Shown: in pieces, positions 8,668 through 17,599 of the stretch | Layout: each line of letters begins with the position of its first letter | Position numbering within the stretch: position 1 is the stretch's first letter | Assembly: GCA_963836695.1 (NCBI GenBank) | Contig: CAWIKX010000020.1 | Span: 9,091 to 73,090 of the forward strand | Direction: 5' to 3' | DNA length: 64,000 nt | DNA from: Roseiarcus sp963836695 | Lineage (GTDB): Bacteria; Pseudomonadota; Alphaproteobacteria; Rhizobiales; Beijerinckiaceae | Translations under genes and position numbers: made by a program | Notes under the pieces: model-generated | The model's database searches: none | Told to the model about the DNA's origin: nothing | The model's input: only the letters and a program-made list of their open reading frames with translations

Positions 8668-9660
8668 ATGGATGACTCACTGTACGGAAGGGAAGACGCC
8701 AGCGGCTACTGGGCACCTACAAAGCCTGTTAGTTATGGACCAGCATTTGACTGGCCGCCTAACCCGCCTGCTCTTTTTAAGTGGTTTTTTGGATTTCCCG
8801 GTTATTTGTTGCCGTGGAATGTCTTGTATGCCGTCGCGGCGATACTGATCTGGGCGTTTCTCACGCCCTCGCTCGCAACGATGAAGACGTTTTCATTCTA
8901 CTGGGCAGGGCTGATTTTGCTTCGCAACATCGGTTTGGCCATCGCGGTCTACGGCGCATGGCATATGTGGCTTTATGTCTGGCGCAAGCAGGGCACGTCC
9001 TTCAAATACAATCGGCAGTGGCCTAAGAAGGATTCTTCGGCGTTTACGTTCAAAAATCAGACATATGATAATATGTTTCATACGCTTGCTAGCGGCGTAC
9101 CTATATGGACAGCTTATGAAGTACTTCTATTATGGGCCTACGCGAACAATATTGCTCCATTGATTAGATTCTCAGAAAAACCGATCTGGTTCATCGCTGT
9201 ATTCTTTCTTGTGCCATTCATCCATGAGGTAGGTTTTTATTTTGCTCACCGCTTGCTGCATTGGCCGCCGTTATATAGGAGCGCTCACAAACTACATCAT
9301 CGTAACATTAATCCGGGCCCTTGGTCGGGGCTTTCGATGCACCCGATCGAGCACATCATATATTTTTCCAGTATCCTACTATTCTTTATCATTCCGTCTC
9401 ATCCCATTCACATGATCAATCTTGCATCGCGTCTAGGCGTCGCACCCGCGCAAGGGCATACCGGTTTCGACAGAATGGTGGTTGGCGAGGAGGCTAGTAT
9501 GGAAACCTCCTACTTTGCCCATTACCTGCATCACAAATATTTCGAGGTGAACTATTCTGATGGCATGGTTCCGCTCGACAAGTGGTTCGGGTCATTCCAC
9601 GACGGAACGCCGGAGGCCCATGAGGCCATGAAGGCCAGACGCCTCAGGCGAGGCGTTTAA
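8668..9660 (+). CDS. Sterol desaturase / fatty acid hydroxylase family membrane protein
   Basis: 330 residues from the ATG at 8668 (GAGGG about nine bases upstream; longer in-frame starts exist at 8569). Several hydrophobic segments surround the di-iron histidine clusters typical of the family: HRLLH (194-198), HKLHH (207-211), HPIEH (225-229) and HYLHH (285-289). Members hydroxylate or desaturate sterols, hopanoids or lipids at the membrane. The stretch around 9050-9450 is visibly richer in A and T than the flanking genes, which suggests it was acquired separately. No neighbour hints at its lipid substrate. Confidence 0.85.
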   Translation: MDDSLYGREDASGYWAPTKPVSYGPAFDWPPNPPALFKWFFGFPGYLLPWNVLYAVAAILIWAFLTPSLATMKTFSFYWAGLILLRNIGLAIAVYGAWHMWLYVWRKQGTSFKYNRQWPKKDSSAFTFKNQTYDNMFHTLASGVPIWTAYEVLLLWAYANNIAPLIRFSEKPIWFIAVFFLVPFIHEVGFYFAHRLLHWPPLYRSAHKLHHRNINPGPWSGLSMHPIEHIIYFSSILLFFIIPSHPIHMINLASRLGVAPAQGHTGFDRMVVGEEASMETSYFAHYLHHKYFEVNYSDGMVPLDKWFGSFHDGTPEAHEAMKARRLRRGV

Positions 9661-9786
9661 AACCAAGGCAGGTCTTTGGCGGGGGCCAAGAAGCAGAGAG
9701 TTAAGGGGTGCTCGCACCGAGGGGAAAACTGCGCCTACGCACCGTCGAGATCGAGCCCCGGCAGCCTCGTTTAGTGGTGAGGCCTC

Positions 9787-9948
9787 ATGTACACGCTCAT
9801 CCAAACCGCAAAGCTCAATAACGTCGACAATTTACAAGCCTGGCTCGCCGACGTTTTAGCCCGAATCGCCGACACGCCTCAAACTCAGCTCGCTGAACTC
9901 CTCCTTGGGAAATGGCGACCTGAACTCTTGCGCAACAAAGCCGCTTGA
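9787..9948 (+). pseudogene. IS66-family transposase, C-terminal remnant
   Basis: A 53-residue frame, MYTLIQTAKLNNVDNLQAWL then ADVLARIADTPQTQLAELL, matches the conserved C-terminal block of IS66 transposases (YTLI.TAKLN..DP..YL.DVL.RIADHP...ELLPW). Upstream the frame closes at once, so the catalytic part is gone. This is the only trace of the element; no inverted repeats were recognised around it. Confidence 0.7.
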
Positions 9949-10166
9949 CCGCGGCCTAGGCCGGAGGGTTACGGGAGAACTTCGCGTCGATTGGTTAATG
10001 CTGCTGGATCAATGTATCAGCGTTAGTTCGAGGTAGGTGCGCTAATGGCGTGTTCGGGTCGATCTCGTGACCCACCGGGTACATCTTTGCGAGACACCGC
10101 CGCAATGGGGCACGCTCGGCCTATGGCGAGAGGTCGGGTCCCGCGCAATTACGACACTGAGGTGTG
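9949..10166. other. Gap with no recognised gene
   Basis: Between the IS66 remnant and the Gfo/Idh/MocA remnant. Short open frames are present on both strands without recognisable content. The stretch 9661-9786, just before the IS66 piece, is likewise empty as far as can be seen. Confidence 0.3.
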
Positions 10167-10315
10167 GCAGGGCGCCTCGCGGATGTGGTGCTCGGCCACG
10201 CTAAGCCACTGGCGACAGTTGACGACGCGTGGAGCAATATGGCCGTTGCGTTAGCTTTCGACGACTCGGCCGGGTCGGGACGCCGGGCCCGTGTAAAAAG
10301 AGCGCCAGTTCGATG
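10167..10315 (+). pseudogene. Gfo/Idh/MocA family oxidoreductase, C-terminal remnant
   Basis: The frame ending at 10315 reads ADVVLGHAKPLATVDDAWSN then MAVALAFDDSAGSGRRARV, which fits the ending of Gfo/Idh/MocA sugar dehydrogenases (AT.EDA..NM.V..A.Y.SA.SGRRV.V). The NAD-binding half is absent and the frame is closed by a stop just upstream. Such enzymes are common partners of PIG-L deacetylases in sugar loci, and one follows here. The match is short, so confidence is limited. Confidence 0.4.
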
Positions 10316-10446
10316 AGCCAACTAACGAGGCGCTATGAAGCTTCGTCCCCTCGGGCTGGGGCCGGCTCGTGATAGCATCAAATGAGACGCGCAGCTGAAT
10401 CATCGAGTTCTTGATATCAATCCACCCGTTGTAGAGGGAGAGATCA

Positions 10447-11340
10447 ATGAGTGAACCCCCGGCCCTGCTGATCATTGGAGCGCATCCGGATGATTGTGAG
10501 ATTGATGCCGGCGGCATCGCCGCGCTGACCGCCGCGCGTGGCGGGCGGGTGCTTCTGGTATCATTAACGAACGGCGACAAGGGTCATCAGACCCTGGGCG
10601 GAGCGACGCTAGCAAAGAGGCGGCGTAATGAAGCACGCGCCGGAGCTGCGGCGTGCGGCGCCAATTCGATGGTGCTCGACAACCACGATGGCGAGCTGAC
10701 GCCCAGCCTCGAGCATCGATACGAAGTCATACGCATCATTCGGGAATTCAAGCCTGATCTAATGCTATTCCCGCGACCGTGGGATTACCATCCCGACCAC
10801 CGCTACACGAGCCAACTTGTGCAGGATGCCCTCTATATGGTGCGTGTCCCAAACGTCTGCCCGGACACTGCGCGCCTCGAGTTCGACCCGGTGGCGATGT
10901 ACGTCAGCGATCAATTCCACAAGCCGTATCCGTTTCAGCCCGACGTAGTGATCGATATAACTTCGGTCCTCGAGCAGAAGCTCGATGCCATGGGTAGCCA
11001 CGCGTCGCAAATGTACGAGTGGATCCCCTTCGTTAATTGGAACATGCGCGCGAATGACGTTCCGGACGACCCCGGTGGACGCCGTTCCTTCTTGCATAAA
11101 CATTGGGAAGCGCGCCTACGCCGCGACGCGGACCGCTTTCGCAACCAGCTTACCGCCGGCTATGGCGCCGAGCGGGGAGCCAAGATTGCCTATGCCGAGG
11201 CCTTCGAGGTCTGCGAGCTAGGCGCGCCGCTGACTGCCGCGGCACGTGAACGATTCTTCCCCTCTAACGCTGGCGCCGTTAAGGACGCGGCGGCCTGTCG
11301 GGGGTCTTACCCTCGCGGCTGTGTAGCCTACAATCATTGA
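10447..11340 (+). CDS. PIG-L (LmbE) family deacetylase
   Basis: 297 residues with a good ribosome site (GAGGGAGAG) before the ATG. Zinc-dependent N-deacetylase fold: AHPDD (12-16) and HPDH (115-118) give the metal ligands, with the family's VSLTNGDKG after strand two. Family members remove acetyl groups from GlcNAc-type sugars or glycolipids. Here the gene stands among remnants of amino-sugar catabolism (nanE, nagA, Gfo/Idh) and two sugar importers, so a soluble sugar or disaccharide substrate is likelier than a lipid one (inference). The last 25 residues look less conserved. Confidence 0.88.
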   Translation: MSEPPALLIIGAHPDDCEIDAGGIAALTAARGGRVLLVSLTNGDKGHQTLGGATLAKRRRNEARAGAAACGANSMVLDNHDGELTPSLEHRYEVIRIIREFKPDLMLFPRPWDYHPDHRYTSQLVQDALYMVRVPNVCPDTARLEFDPVAMYVSDQFHKPYPFQPDVVIDITSVLEQKLDAMGSHASQMYEWIPFVNWNMRANDVPDDPGGRRSFLHKHWEARLRRDADRFRNQLTAGYGAERGAKIAYAEAFEVCELGAPLTAAARERFFPSNAGAVKDAAACRGSYPRGCVAYNH

Positions 11341-12166
11341 TTAATTCATGAGCCCCGAGGCGATCCCAGATCCCACGACGGTAGTCGCCGATGTCGGCAC
11401 TACATTTGTGTTCCGGCTTGCGCGTTCTCGCTCTCAGAATCAATCGGCAGTTGGCAGGTCTACGAAAAGAGCTCGCTTAGGCACCTGTGGCAGGCCTACT
11501 CTGAGGAGCCCAAGTTCAGCCTGGGTTAATTTCGCCGAGTGAGCTGACTGCAGTTGCTATTGCGTGCAGTTAACTGCAATTCTGTATCCGGGATGCGTCG
11601 CTCGTCAGGAACCCTGTCCCTGGCCAATCCCGCATTTCGCGCTGTCGACTTATTTTCGGGTCGTCTTGGGCATTATCGCCCTGTCCCCGAGAATGTCCCA
11701 AGAGGCTTGGAGACAGAGCGTGAAGACACGCCAGGGACAGCGTAGATCTAGAGACCGGCCCCTGCGGCTCGTCGCCCAGCCGTCGTTGGTCTTCCTGGCA
11801 GCGCGCTTCGGTACGCGGTCAATGTCTCCGCGTTAGGAGAACGAAAACCCGAGGCGATTTGAGCCTAGGCAAGTTGCTTTACCCGCACCCTCGGTTCCTG
11901 GCGCTCGCCGGGAGGGTGGCTGCCTATGCCGCCGAAGTATGGGGGAAAAGGTGGCGGAAAAGCTTGGATCGGCTGGGCGGACGTTTATGAGCTTTGAGGC
12001 TCTATCTCGGAGGGGAGGGGTGGCGCGCCAGACCTCGATCGGGGCGAAGATGAGATTTGCAGTTAACTTCAAACAACGAGGTGAGGCCACGCGACGTTCG
12101 AGGAGTCCCCGACGGTGCCAGGATGAGACTCCGATCGGAGCAAGAGAGAAGTCTGCTGACCGCGAA
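11341..12166. other. 826-base stretch with no supportable gene
   Basis: Open frames here are short and lack family features or ribosome sites. Around 11536-11575 there is a cluster of short repeats of the type ctgcagtt / gcagttaactgcaa that could form a weak hairpin. Otherwise nothing is recognised. Confidence 0.3.
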
Positions 12167-12463
12167 CTACTCATCGTAATCGGGGACACAATCAGCAGGA
12201 TCAAAATCGTGGCTGTCGATGCCGTCGTCATAGAGGTCCGCATGGTCGGAAACGGTCTTTGGTTTGGGAGGCGCGGGCTCGTTCGGCTTCCCGAAACTCG
12301 GCGGGAGTCGGAGATTCCAGTATCTGCCCGCAGGCGGTGCGGGGGAAACGGGCAAACCAACATTGTAGCGCTTGGTCCACTCGACGAGAGCGTCGTAACA
12401 CTCGCGGTAAATTTGGTAACGCGACTTACACTTCATTCGCCGGTGGCGAGGTAATGGTCGCAT
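12167..12463 (-). CDS. Hypothetical protein, 98 residues
   Basis: Not recognised. The C-terminal half is acidic (DDGIDSHDFDPADCVPDYDE) after a Pro/Lys-rich linker; the N-terminal half is basic with several Tyr. It lies 24 bases downstream of another minus-strand small ORF and may belong to a short accessory operon next to the tRNA-Arg. The long plus-strand frame over the same bases looks like its shadow. Coding status is uncertain. Confidence 0.35.
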   Translation of the reverse strand: MRPLPRHRRMKCKSRYQIYRECYDALVEWTKRYNVGLPVSPAPPAGRYWNLRLPPSFGKPNEPAPPKPKTVSDHADLYDDGIDSHDFDPADCVPDYDE

Positions 12464-12487
12464 TCCTCTTGGATCGGCTCAAGCTCA

Positions 12488-12721
12488 TCAGGGAACGTCG
12501 GAGGCGTATACGTCGGAATTTTGAGCTGCCGAATTGGAGCCTTTTTTGCCCTTCGGAGGCAGCGAGGCAAGCAATTCGTCTAATGCAACGCTTATATCAC
12601 GCAGTGGTTTCAACTTTTTACCTGTGATCATCTCCAAATCAGAGTAGTAGTTAGATTTCCATTTATAGATGGTCTTCACGTGGATCTTGTGCAGCTTAGC
12701 CAGCTTCTGCGCCGTAAACAC
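12488..12721 (-). CDS. Small putative helix-turn-helix protein, 77 residues
   Basis: GTG start at 12721 with only a weak GGTGAA upstream. The stretch FTAQKLAKLHKIHVKTIYKW reads like a helix-turn-helix of the MerR/phage-terminase/IS type (a helix, LHKIHV as the turn, then KTIYKW as the recognition helix). The remainder is Lys-rich. The surroundings are more A/T rich than the core genes. Probably a mobile-element protein, but no family is certain. Confidence 0.4.
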   Translation of the reverse strand: MFTAQKLAKLHKIHVKTIYKWKSNYYSDLEMITGKKLKPLRDISVALDELLASLPPKGKKGSNSAAQNSDVYASDVP

Positions 12722-12782
12722 TTCACCAGTTAAGGGAGCGTTGATCTTGATATTATCCTATTTGTTGTTGTTTTGCGCGATT

Positions 12783-13004
12783 TTATCCGCCCATTGGCAA
12801 AGGCCGGGGCCGTATGCGGGAAGCGCGCTGTCTATGCGATCGAGGGTGAGCGGGTGAAGGCTTTGGCCCTATGCTCGCTAGGAAGTCTTTGAAATTGTCC
12901 CACTCGCTCGCGAATACCCAATTTTTCTTCTTGCAGCGGGACTTACTGTCTTTCCAAGACTGATATTCCCCTGGGTAGACGGCGTGAAGCTGGCCGGGTG
13001 TCAT
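12783..13004 (-). CDS. Hypothetical small protein, 73 residues
   Basis: ATG at 13004 overlaps the stop of the frame upstream (ATGA type), a sign of coupled translation. The sequence is Trp/Lys rich in its first half (SWKDSKSRCKKKNWVFASEW) and ends in a basic, Pro-rich tail. The WxxW-rich part suggests a small nucleic-acid-related accessory protein, but nothing is recognised. Confidence 0.35.
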   Translation of the reverse strand: MTPGQLHAVYPGEYQSWKDSKSRCKKKNWVFASEWDNFKDFLASIGPKPSPAHPRSHRQRASRIRPRPLPMGG

Positions 13005-13332
13005 AGTGGCGCAGTCGGTCTTGTAGCCCTCCGGGCCTGGGAAAGCGGCAATTGCAGGTTTGGCGGGGACGTGCGTTTTGGCGGGCTCTTTTTTGAGGAC
13101 TTCGCCTTTTGCAACTTCGCTTTCGACTGCTTGCTGGCTCCTGTCGTTCCTCCGAGTTCCTCCGCAGGGGAGGCGGCAGGCATGGTCGAAACGCCTGCAT
13201 TTTCAGGGGTTCCCGAGATTTTCGCACTGTCGCTCTGATAGGCGATTTTCGCGCCACATTGCGAGGGCTGCGAAAACTCGTGGGGTTTCCGGAACTCTGA
13301 GGACTAGACTACCTTTGATGGACTTCCCATGA
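13001..13332 (-). pseudogene. Unrecognised small ORF, possibly interrupted by an amber codon
   Basis: A strong ribosome site (aaggag) precedes an ATG at 13332 on the minus strand that reads MGSPSKVV and then TAG. Past the TAG the same frame stays open to 13001, and reads as a Ser/Lys/Pro/Ala-rich, probably disordered protein (for example KQSKAKLQKAKSSKKSPPKR). An internal ATG at 13183 could start a 60-residue product. Either this is a gene with a nonsense mutation or the frame is open by chance. No family is recognised. Confidence 0.3.
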
Positions 13333-13634
13333 GAATCTCCTTGCGATTCGCGCCGCTAACCTGACCGGCACCTATCTAGGGCACCCGTTGTGCATGAAAG
13401 CCACGGGCATTGCCGTCGCTCGCTAACCTCTTTTTTGCGGAGTGTTTGGTTGCCTATCGTTGGCACTCGGCTTAGGCGGCCGCCGGGCCGCCGGGAACGG
13501 ATCGCAAACCACGTGGGACTTTCCGTGGGACTTTAGACGGCCTTTGCGGGATCTTGATGCTCTTTCGTTCCCTTGCGAACTCGCGGGCGAGTCAATCGGA
13601 AGGTATGAAAGCTCAGTGGTTTCAGTTGTTTGAG
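13333..13634. other. Junction between accessory DNA and tRNA-Arg
   Basis: About 300 bases immediately beyond the 3' end of the tRNA-Arg. No gene is supported. This is where an attachment-site repeat of an integrated element would be expected; no second copy of the tRNA 3' end was found by eye in the window. Confidence 0.35.
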
Positions 13635-13711
13635 TGGCGCGCCCGGACGGGTTCGAACCGCCAACCCTCGGTTTCGAAGACCGATACTCTATCCAGTTGA
13701 GCTACGGGCGC
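13635..13711 (-). tRNA. tRNA-Arg, anticodon TCG
   Basis: Read on the minus strand it begins GCGCCCG at 13711 and closes with CGGGCGC, discriminator G and an encoded CCA (13635-13637). The anticodon arm is TCGGT-CTTCGAA-ACCGA, giving anticodon TCG. The T arm contains GGTTCGAACC. All stems pair. Its 3' end faces the accessory region at lower coordinates. Confidence 0.95.
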
Positions 13712-13756
13712 TACGGGGGGCCCAATAGCATGAAGCGCGGGCGCGTTGGAAGCGGA

Positions 13757-14089
13757 TCAGGCCGGGTGCTTTTTGCCGGGTCCGCGGAAATGCACCTTCT
13801 TCTTGCCCGCTTGGTCCATCTCCTCGGGCGTCAACAGCACGATCGCCTTGCTCGCGATCAGACCGCTTTCGTTGACGGCAAGAGAGAGGGCGGCCGCGCT
13901 CACATTGTCGGGCAAGTCGACAATGACGAAACAATCGACGTCGCCGAACGCAAAATACATCAATTCCAGTTTCCCGCCGAGCTCGTCGAGATGCTTCTTG
14001 ACGGCGTCCCGTCGGCTCGCGCCGCCTTCCTTCGCAAGGCCAATAGCGCCTTCGGAGGTGTAGCGGGCTTCGAACAAATATTTGGGCAT
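13757..14089 (-). CDS. GYD domain protein
   Basis: 110 residues from the ATG at 14089 (the frame is open further upstream but without family content). MPKYLFEARYTSEGAIGLAK, then GGKLELMYFAFGDVDCFVIV and a C-terminal LLTPEEMDQA, match the GYD family of small ferredoxin-fold proteins of unknown function. It is the first core-like gene after the tRNA. No operon partner is evident; the tam gene follows upstream on the same strand. Confidence 0.85.
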   Translation of the reverse strand: MPKYLFEARYTSEGAIGLAKEGGASRRDAVKKHLDELGGKLELMYFAFGDVDCFVIVDLPDNVSAAALSLAVNESGLIASKAIVLLTPEEMDQAGKKKVHFRGPGKKHPA

Positions 14090-14147
14090 CGCGTCCTCGC
14101 TGGCTGCCCTCACGCTATCTTTTCCGAAGGAGAGGCGCAAATTGGGT

Positions 14148-14915
14148 TCAGCGCGCGGCGACGACAAACAGCCTGGGAAACGGCAGAAGAACAGTCCCGT
14201 CCGGCTCAGCGGGATAGGCTTCGGCGATTTTCCCCTCGTAGCGCGCAAGGAAAGCTTGCCGCTCGCTTTCCTCGAGCGGGTCCAGGTAGGGGCGAAGGCC
14301 AGTTCCCTTTAGCCATTCGACAATGGCTCGCGCGCCAGCGAGGGAATGAAAGTAGGTCGTGCGCCAGATGTCGATATGGGGCGCATGGGCGCGCAGGAGG
14401 CGGAAATACCAGTCCGGAAGATGCCGCTCGGTGCGTGCGAAACTCGCGTTCCTAAGCTTTGACGCCCAAGGCCCATCGCTAGCGACCGCGGCCATGAGTC
14501 GATGCGAGGGCTCGTCGAGATTGTCCGGCAATTGTGCGGCGAGCACGCCGCCCGGCTTGAGCTTGCCGATGAGCGCTGGCAAGAGCGTCTCGTGGTCCGG
14601 AATCCACTGCAGCACCGCATTGGCGAGAATGACGTCGAGCGGCTCTTTTGCACGCCACTCGCGAATGTCAGCGACCTCGAAGGCCACGCTGGGAAGACGC
14701 TTGCGCGCCGCTTGAATCATGTCGGGGGACAAGTCGAGGCCGACGATGTGCGCTTGCGGATAGCGCTCGCGCAGGACTTCCGTCGAATTGCCCGGACCGC
14801 AGCCGATGTCGGCGGCGGTCTCGACTTGAGTAAGCGGAATTCGCTGAACGAGGTCGAGCACCGGGCGGGTCCGCTCGTGTTCGAATTTAAGGTACTGGGC
14901 GGCGGACCACGTCAT
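14148..14915 (-). CDS. tam: Trans-aconitate 2-methyltransferase
   Basis: 255 residues, the family's usual size; the ATG at 14915 begins MTWSAAQYLKFEHERTRP, a hallmark start. SAM-binding motif I is AADIGCGPGNST (about 34-45), with GLDLSPDMI and LANAVLQWIPDHE as the later class I methyltransferase motifs. The enzyme methylates trans-aconitate, a by-product that inhibits the citric acid cycle. The frame extends upstream to 15017 but that part is not conserved. Confidence 0.92.
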   Translation of the reverse strand: MTWSAAQYLKFEHERTRPVLDLVQRIPLTQVETAADIGCGPGNSTEVLRERYPQAHIVGLDLSPDMIQAARKRLPSVAFEVADIREWRAKEPLDVILANAVLQWIPDHETLLPALIGKLKPGGVLAAQLPDNLDEPSHRLMAAVASDGPWASKLRNASFARTERHLPDWYFRLLRAHAPHIDIWRTTYFHSLAGARAIVEWLKGTGLRPYLDPLEESERQAFLARYEGKIAEAYPAEPDGTVLLPFPRLFVVAAR

Positions 14916-15054
14916 TTGCGCACATCCTGTCGGGCGCCGGCGTAATGCAACTCCGTCGGCAAAGGCGCAAGGGCGCGCCGGTCTTGCCTTCGTCGTCAAT
15001 GGGCGCCTAACCTTCACGCCCGGCGAACAACTCCGGTCTCAAGGCGGACTGCCC

Positions 15055-15636
15055 ATGACGATTTTGGTCCTCGGCCTCGTCATCTTTCTTGGCCTTCATT
15101 CGACCCGCATCGTCTCCGAGAGCGGCCGCGAAACAGCAATCGCGCGCTTTGGCGAGGGCCCGTGGAAAGGCGTGTATTCGTTGATTTCGGCGATCGGCTT
15201 CGTTCTCATTGTCTGGGGATTCGCGCGAGCGCGCTATGACGCGCCCCAGCTCTGGACGCCCTTTCCTGGCGCGCGGCACATAACCATGCTTTTGATGCTA
15301 ATCGCGCTCATTCTGTTCGCGGGCTTTCTCTTCAAGCGAAGCCATATTGCGGTCATCACCCATCATCCGATGCTATGGTCTGTTTTGTTGTGGAGCTTGG
15401 GCCATCTCTTCGCCAACGGATCGGCGGCCGATCTGCTGTTGTTTGGCGCCTTCCTCGTCTGGTCGGCCGCGGATCTTGCAAGTGCATACGCCCGTGACCG
15501 GCGGAACGGCGTCGTCTATCCTGAGCCGCAGCTCGGCGCCACGGTCGGGGCTGTCGTCGCCGGGTTGGTCGTCTATGCGCTGCTAATCGGGGGCCTGCAT
15601 CTCTGGCTATTTGGCGTGTCGCCGCTCGCGATGTGA
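15055..15636 (+). CDS. NnrU family membrane protein
   Basis: 193 residues with about five to six hydrophobic spans. GLVIFLGLHSTRIV at the start, HHPMLWSVLLWSLGHLFANG in the middle and LLFGAFLVWSAADLASA fit the NnrU family, known from denitrification loci in some alphaproteobacteria but widespread elsewhere. No nitric or nitrous oxide reductase genes are nearby, so a role in denitrification is not supported here. Confidence 0.88.
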   Translation: MTILVLGLVIFLGLHSTRIVSESGRETAIARFGEGPWKGVYSLISAIGFVLIVWGFARARYDAPQLWTPFPGARHITMLLMLIALILFAGFLFKRSHIAVITHHPMLWSVLLWSLGHLFANGSAADLLLFGAFLVWSAADLASAYARDRRNGVVYPEPQLGATVGAVVAGLVVYALLIGGLHLWLFGVSPLAM

Positions 15637-15778
15637 GGCGCTTTCGGACGAGCGTCTGCAACGACAGGCAGCTGGCTCGGGAAAAGCCAAACATTGAATT
15701 CGCTGCGCGACCTGGTTCATACTGGCGGTGACAGCGTAGGCGCGATGAATGGTGACGCGCCCGGGAGGCAAGCGAGCA

Positions 15779-17599
15779 ATGGCCGACAAGTCTAAGACCA
15801 AATCGAACGGCGGCGGCAAGCGCGCGTTGCGATCACGGCAGTGGTTCGACAATCCTGACAACCCGGGCATGACTGCGCTTTATATCGAGCGCTACCTTAA
15901 TTTCGGCCTGACGCCAGGCGAATTGCGCTCCGGCAAGCCGATCATCGGCATTGCGCAGACCGGCTCCGATCTTTCGCCCTGCAATCGCCATCACCTTGAA
16001 CTCGCGAAGCGCGTGCGCGACGGCATCACCGCGGCGGGAGGGTTGGCGTTCGAATTTCCGGTTCACCCGATTCAGGAGACGGGCAAGCGCCCTACGGCGG
16101 CGCTCGATCGCAACCTCGCCTATCTCGGCCTTGTCGAGATCCTGATGGGCTACTTCATCGACGGGGTCGTGCTGACCACGGGATGCGACAAGACGACGCC
16201 GGCCTGCATCATGGCGGCGGCGACGGTCAACATCCCCGCAATCGTCCTCTCGGGCGGACCTATGCTCAACGGCTGGCACCACGGTCAACGCAGCGGCTCG
16301 GGCACCGTCGTCTGGCAGGCGCGCGCCGACCTTGCCGAAGGCAAGATCGACTACGAGGAATTCATGGAGATCGTTACCTCCTCGGCGCCCTCGGTCGGCC
16401 ATTGCAACACGATGGGCACGGCCTCGACCATGAACTCGCTCGCGGAAGCGCTCGGCATGAGCCTCCCCGGCTGCGCCGCGATCCCTGCGCCCCACCGCGA
16501 GCGGGGCCAGATCGCCTATCGGACCGGGCAACGAATCGTCGAAATGGTGTGGGAGGATCTGAAGCCGTCGGACATCCTGACGCGTGAGGCGTTTGAGAAC
16601 ACGATCGTCGTCAACAGCGCCATTGGCGGCTCGACTAACGCGCCGATTCACATCAACGCCATCGCCCGTCACATCGGCGTGCCTCTGTCGATTCAAGATT
16701 GGGAGACGATCGGGCACAAGGTGCCGCTGCTGGTGAACATGCAGCCGGCCGGGAAATATCTTGGCGAAGAATATCACCGCGCCGGCGGCGTTCCGGCGGT
16801 CGTCAATGAATTGATGAAGCGCAAGCTCATCCATGAGAACGCGCTGACCGTCAACGGCAAGACGATGGGCGAAAACTGCGCCAAAATCCATTCGGACGAT
16901 CACGACGTCATCATGCCGATCGACAAGCCGTTGAAAGAGGACGCCGGCTTCGTTGTCCTGAGCGGCAATCTGTTCAACGACGCGATCATGAAAACGAGCG
17001 TGATCGATGCAGAGTTCCGCGCCCGCTTCCTGTCCAACCCGAAGGACCCGGACGCGTTCGAGGGTCGGGCGATCGTGTTCGAAGGACCTGAGGACTATCA
17101 TCACCGCATCGACGACCCGAAGCTTAAGATCGACGAGCACAGCATCTTGTTCATTCGCGGGACGGGCCCGATCGGCTATCCGGGCGGCGCCGAAGTGGTC
17201 AACATGCAACCACCCGCGGCGCTCCTTAAGAAAGGCGTGCACGCGTTGCCCTGCGTCGGCGACGGACGGCAGTCGGGCACTTCCGGCTCGCCCTCCATCC
17301 TGAACGCTTCGCCTGAGGCGGCGGCCGGAGGGGGATTGGCGCTGATCAAAACCGGCGACCAGGTGCGCATCGATCTCAAGAAGGGCACCGCTAACATCTT
17401 GATCTCGGAGGCCGAACTGAACGAACGCCGCGCAACCCTTGCCCAAAATGGTGGCTTCCCCTTCCCCAAGAGCCAGACGCCATGGCAGCAGATCCAGCGT
17501 GAGATGGTGGCGCAGTTCGACGAAGGCATGGTTCTGAAGCCGGCGGTTCAGTACCAGCGTCTGGCCCAGACTATGGGTGTGCCTCGCGACAATCATTGA
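15779..17599 (+). CDS. Sugar-acid dehydratase of the IlvD/Edd family, xylonate/arabonate dehydratase type
   Basis: 606 residues from the ATG at 15779, preceded by GGGAGG. Cys69 (SPCNRHH), Cys136 (TTGCDKTTPAC) and Cys209 (VGHCNTMGTAS) are the [2Fe-2S] ligands of the family. Further marks are RPTAALDRNL, NSAIGGSTNAPIH and GDGRQSGTSGSPSILNASPE. From memory the sequence runs closely along Caulobacter D-xylonate dehydratase, so dehydration of a C5 (or C6) aldonate to the 2-keto-3-deoxy acid is likely. It is distinct from the true ilvD at 41972-43814. No sugar transporter adjoins it, which is unusual for this enzyme. Confidence 0.88.
   Translation: MADKSKTKSNGGGKRALRSRQWFDNPDNPGMTALYIERYLNFGLTPGELRSGKPIIGIAQTGSDLSPCNRHHLELAKRVRDGITAAGGLAFEFPVHPIQETGKRPTAALDRNLAYLGLVEILMGYFIDGVVLTTGCDKTTPACIMAAATVNIPAIVLSGGPMLNGWHHGQRSGSGTVVWQARADLAEGKIDYEEFMEIVTSSAPSVGHCNTMGTASTMNSLAEALGMSLPGCAAIPAPHRERGQIAYRTGQRIVEMVWEDLKPSDILTREAFENTIVVNSAIGGSTNAPIHINAIARHIGVPLSIQDWETIGHKVPLLVNMQPAGKYLGEEYHRAGGVPAVVNELMKRKLIHENALTVNGKTMGENCAKIHSDDHDVIMPIDKPLKEDAGFVVLSGNLFNDAIMKTSVIDAEFRARFLSNPKDPDAFEGRAIVFEGPEDYHHRIDDPKLKIDEHSILFIRGTGPIGYPGGAEVVNMQPPAALLKKGVHALPCVGDGRQSGTSGSPSILNASPEAAAGGGLALIKTGDQVRIDLKKGTANILISEAELNERRATLAQNGGFPFPKSQTPWQQIQREMVAQFDEGMVLKPAVQYQRLAQTMGVPRDNH

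Noticed and set aside
13634..14455. Plus-strand 273-codon open frame over the GYD gene
   Set aside because: It runs antisense to the GYD and tam genes, overlaps the tRNA and has no family-like content.
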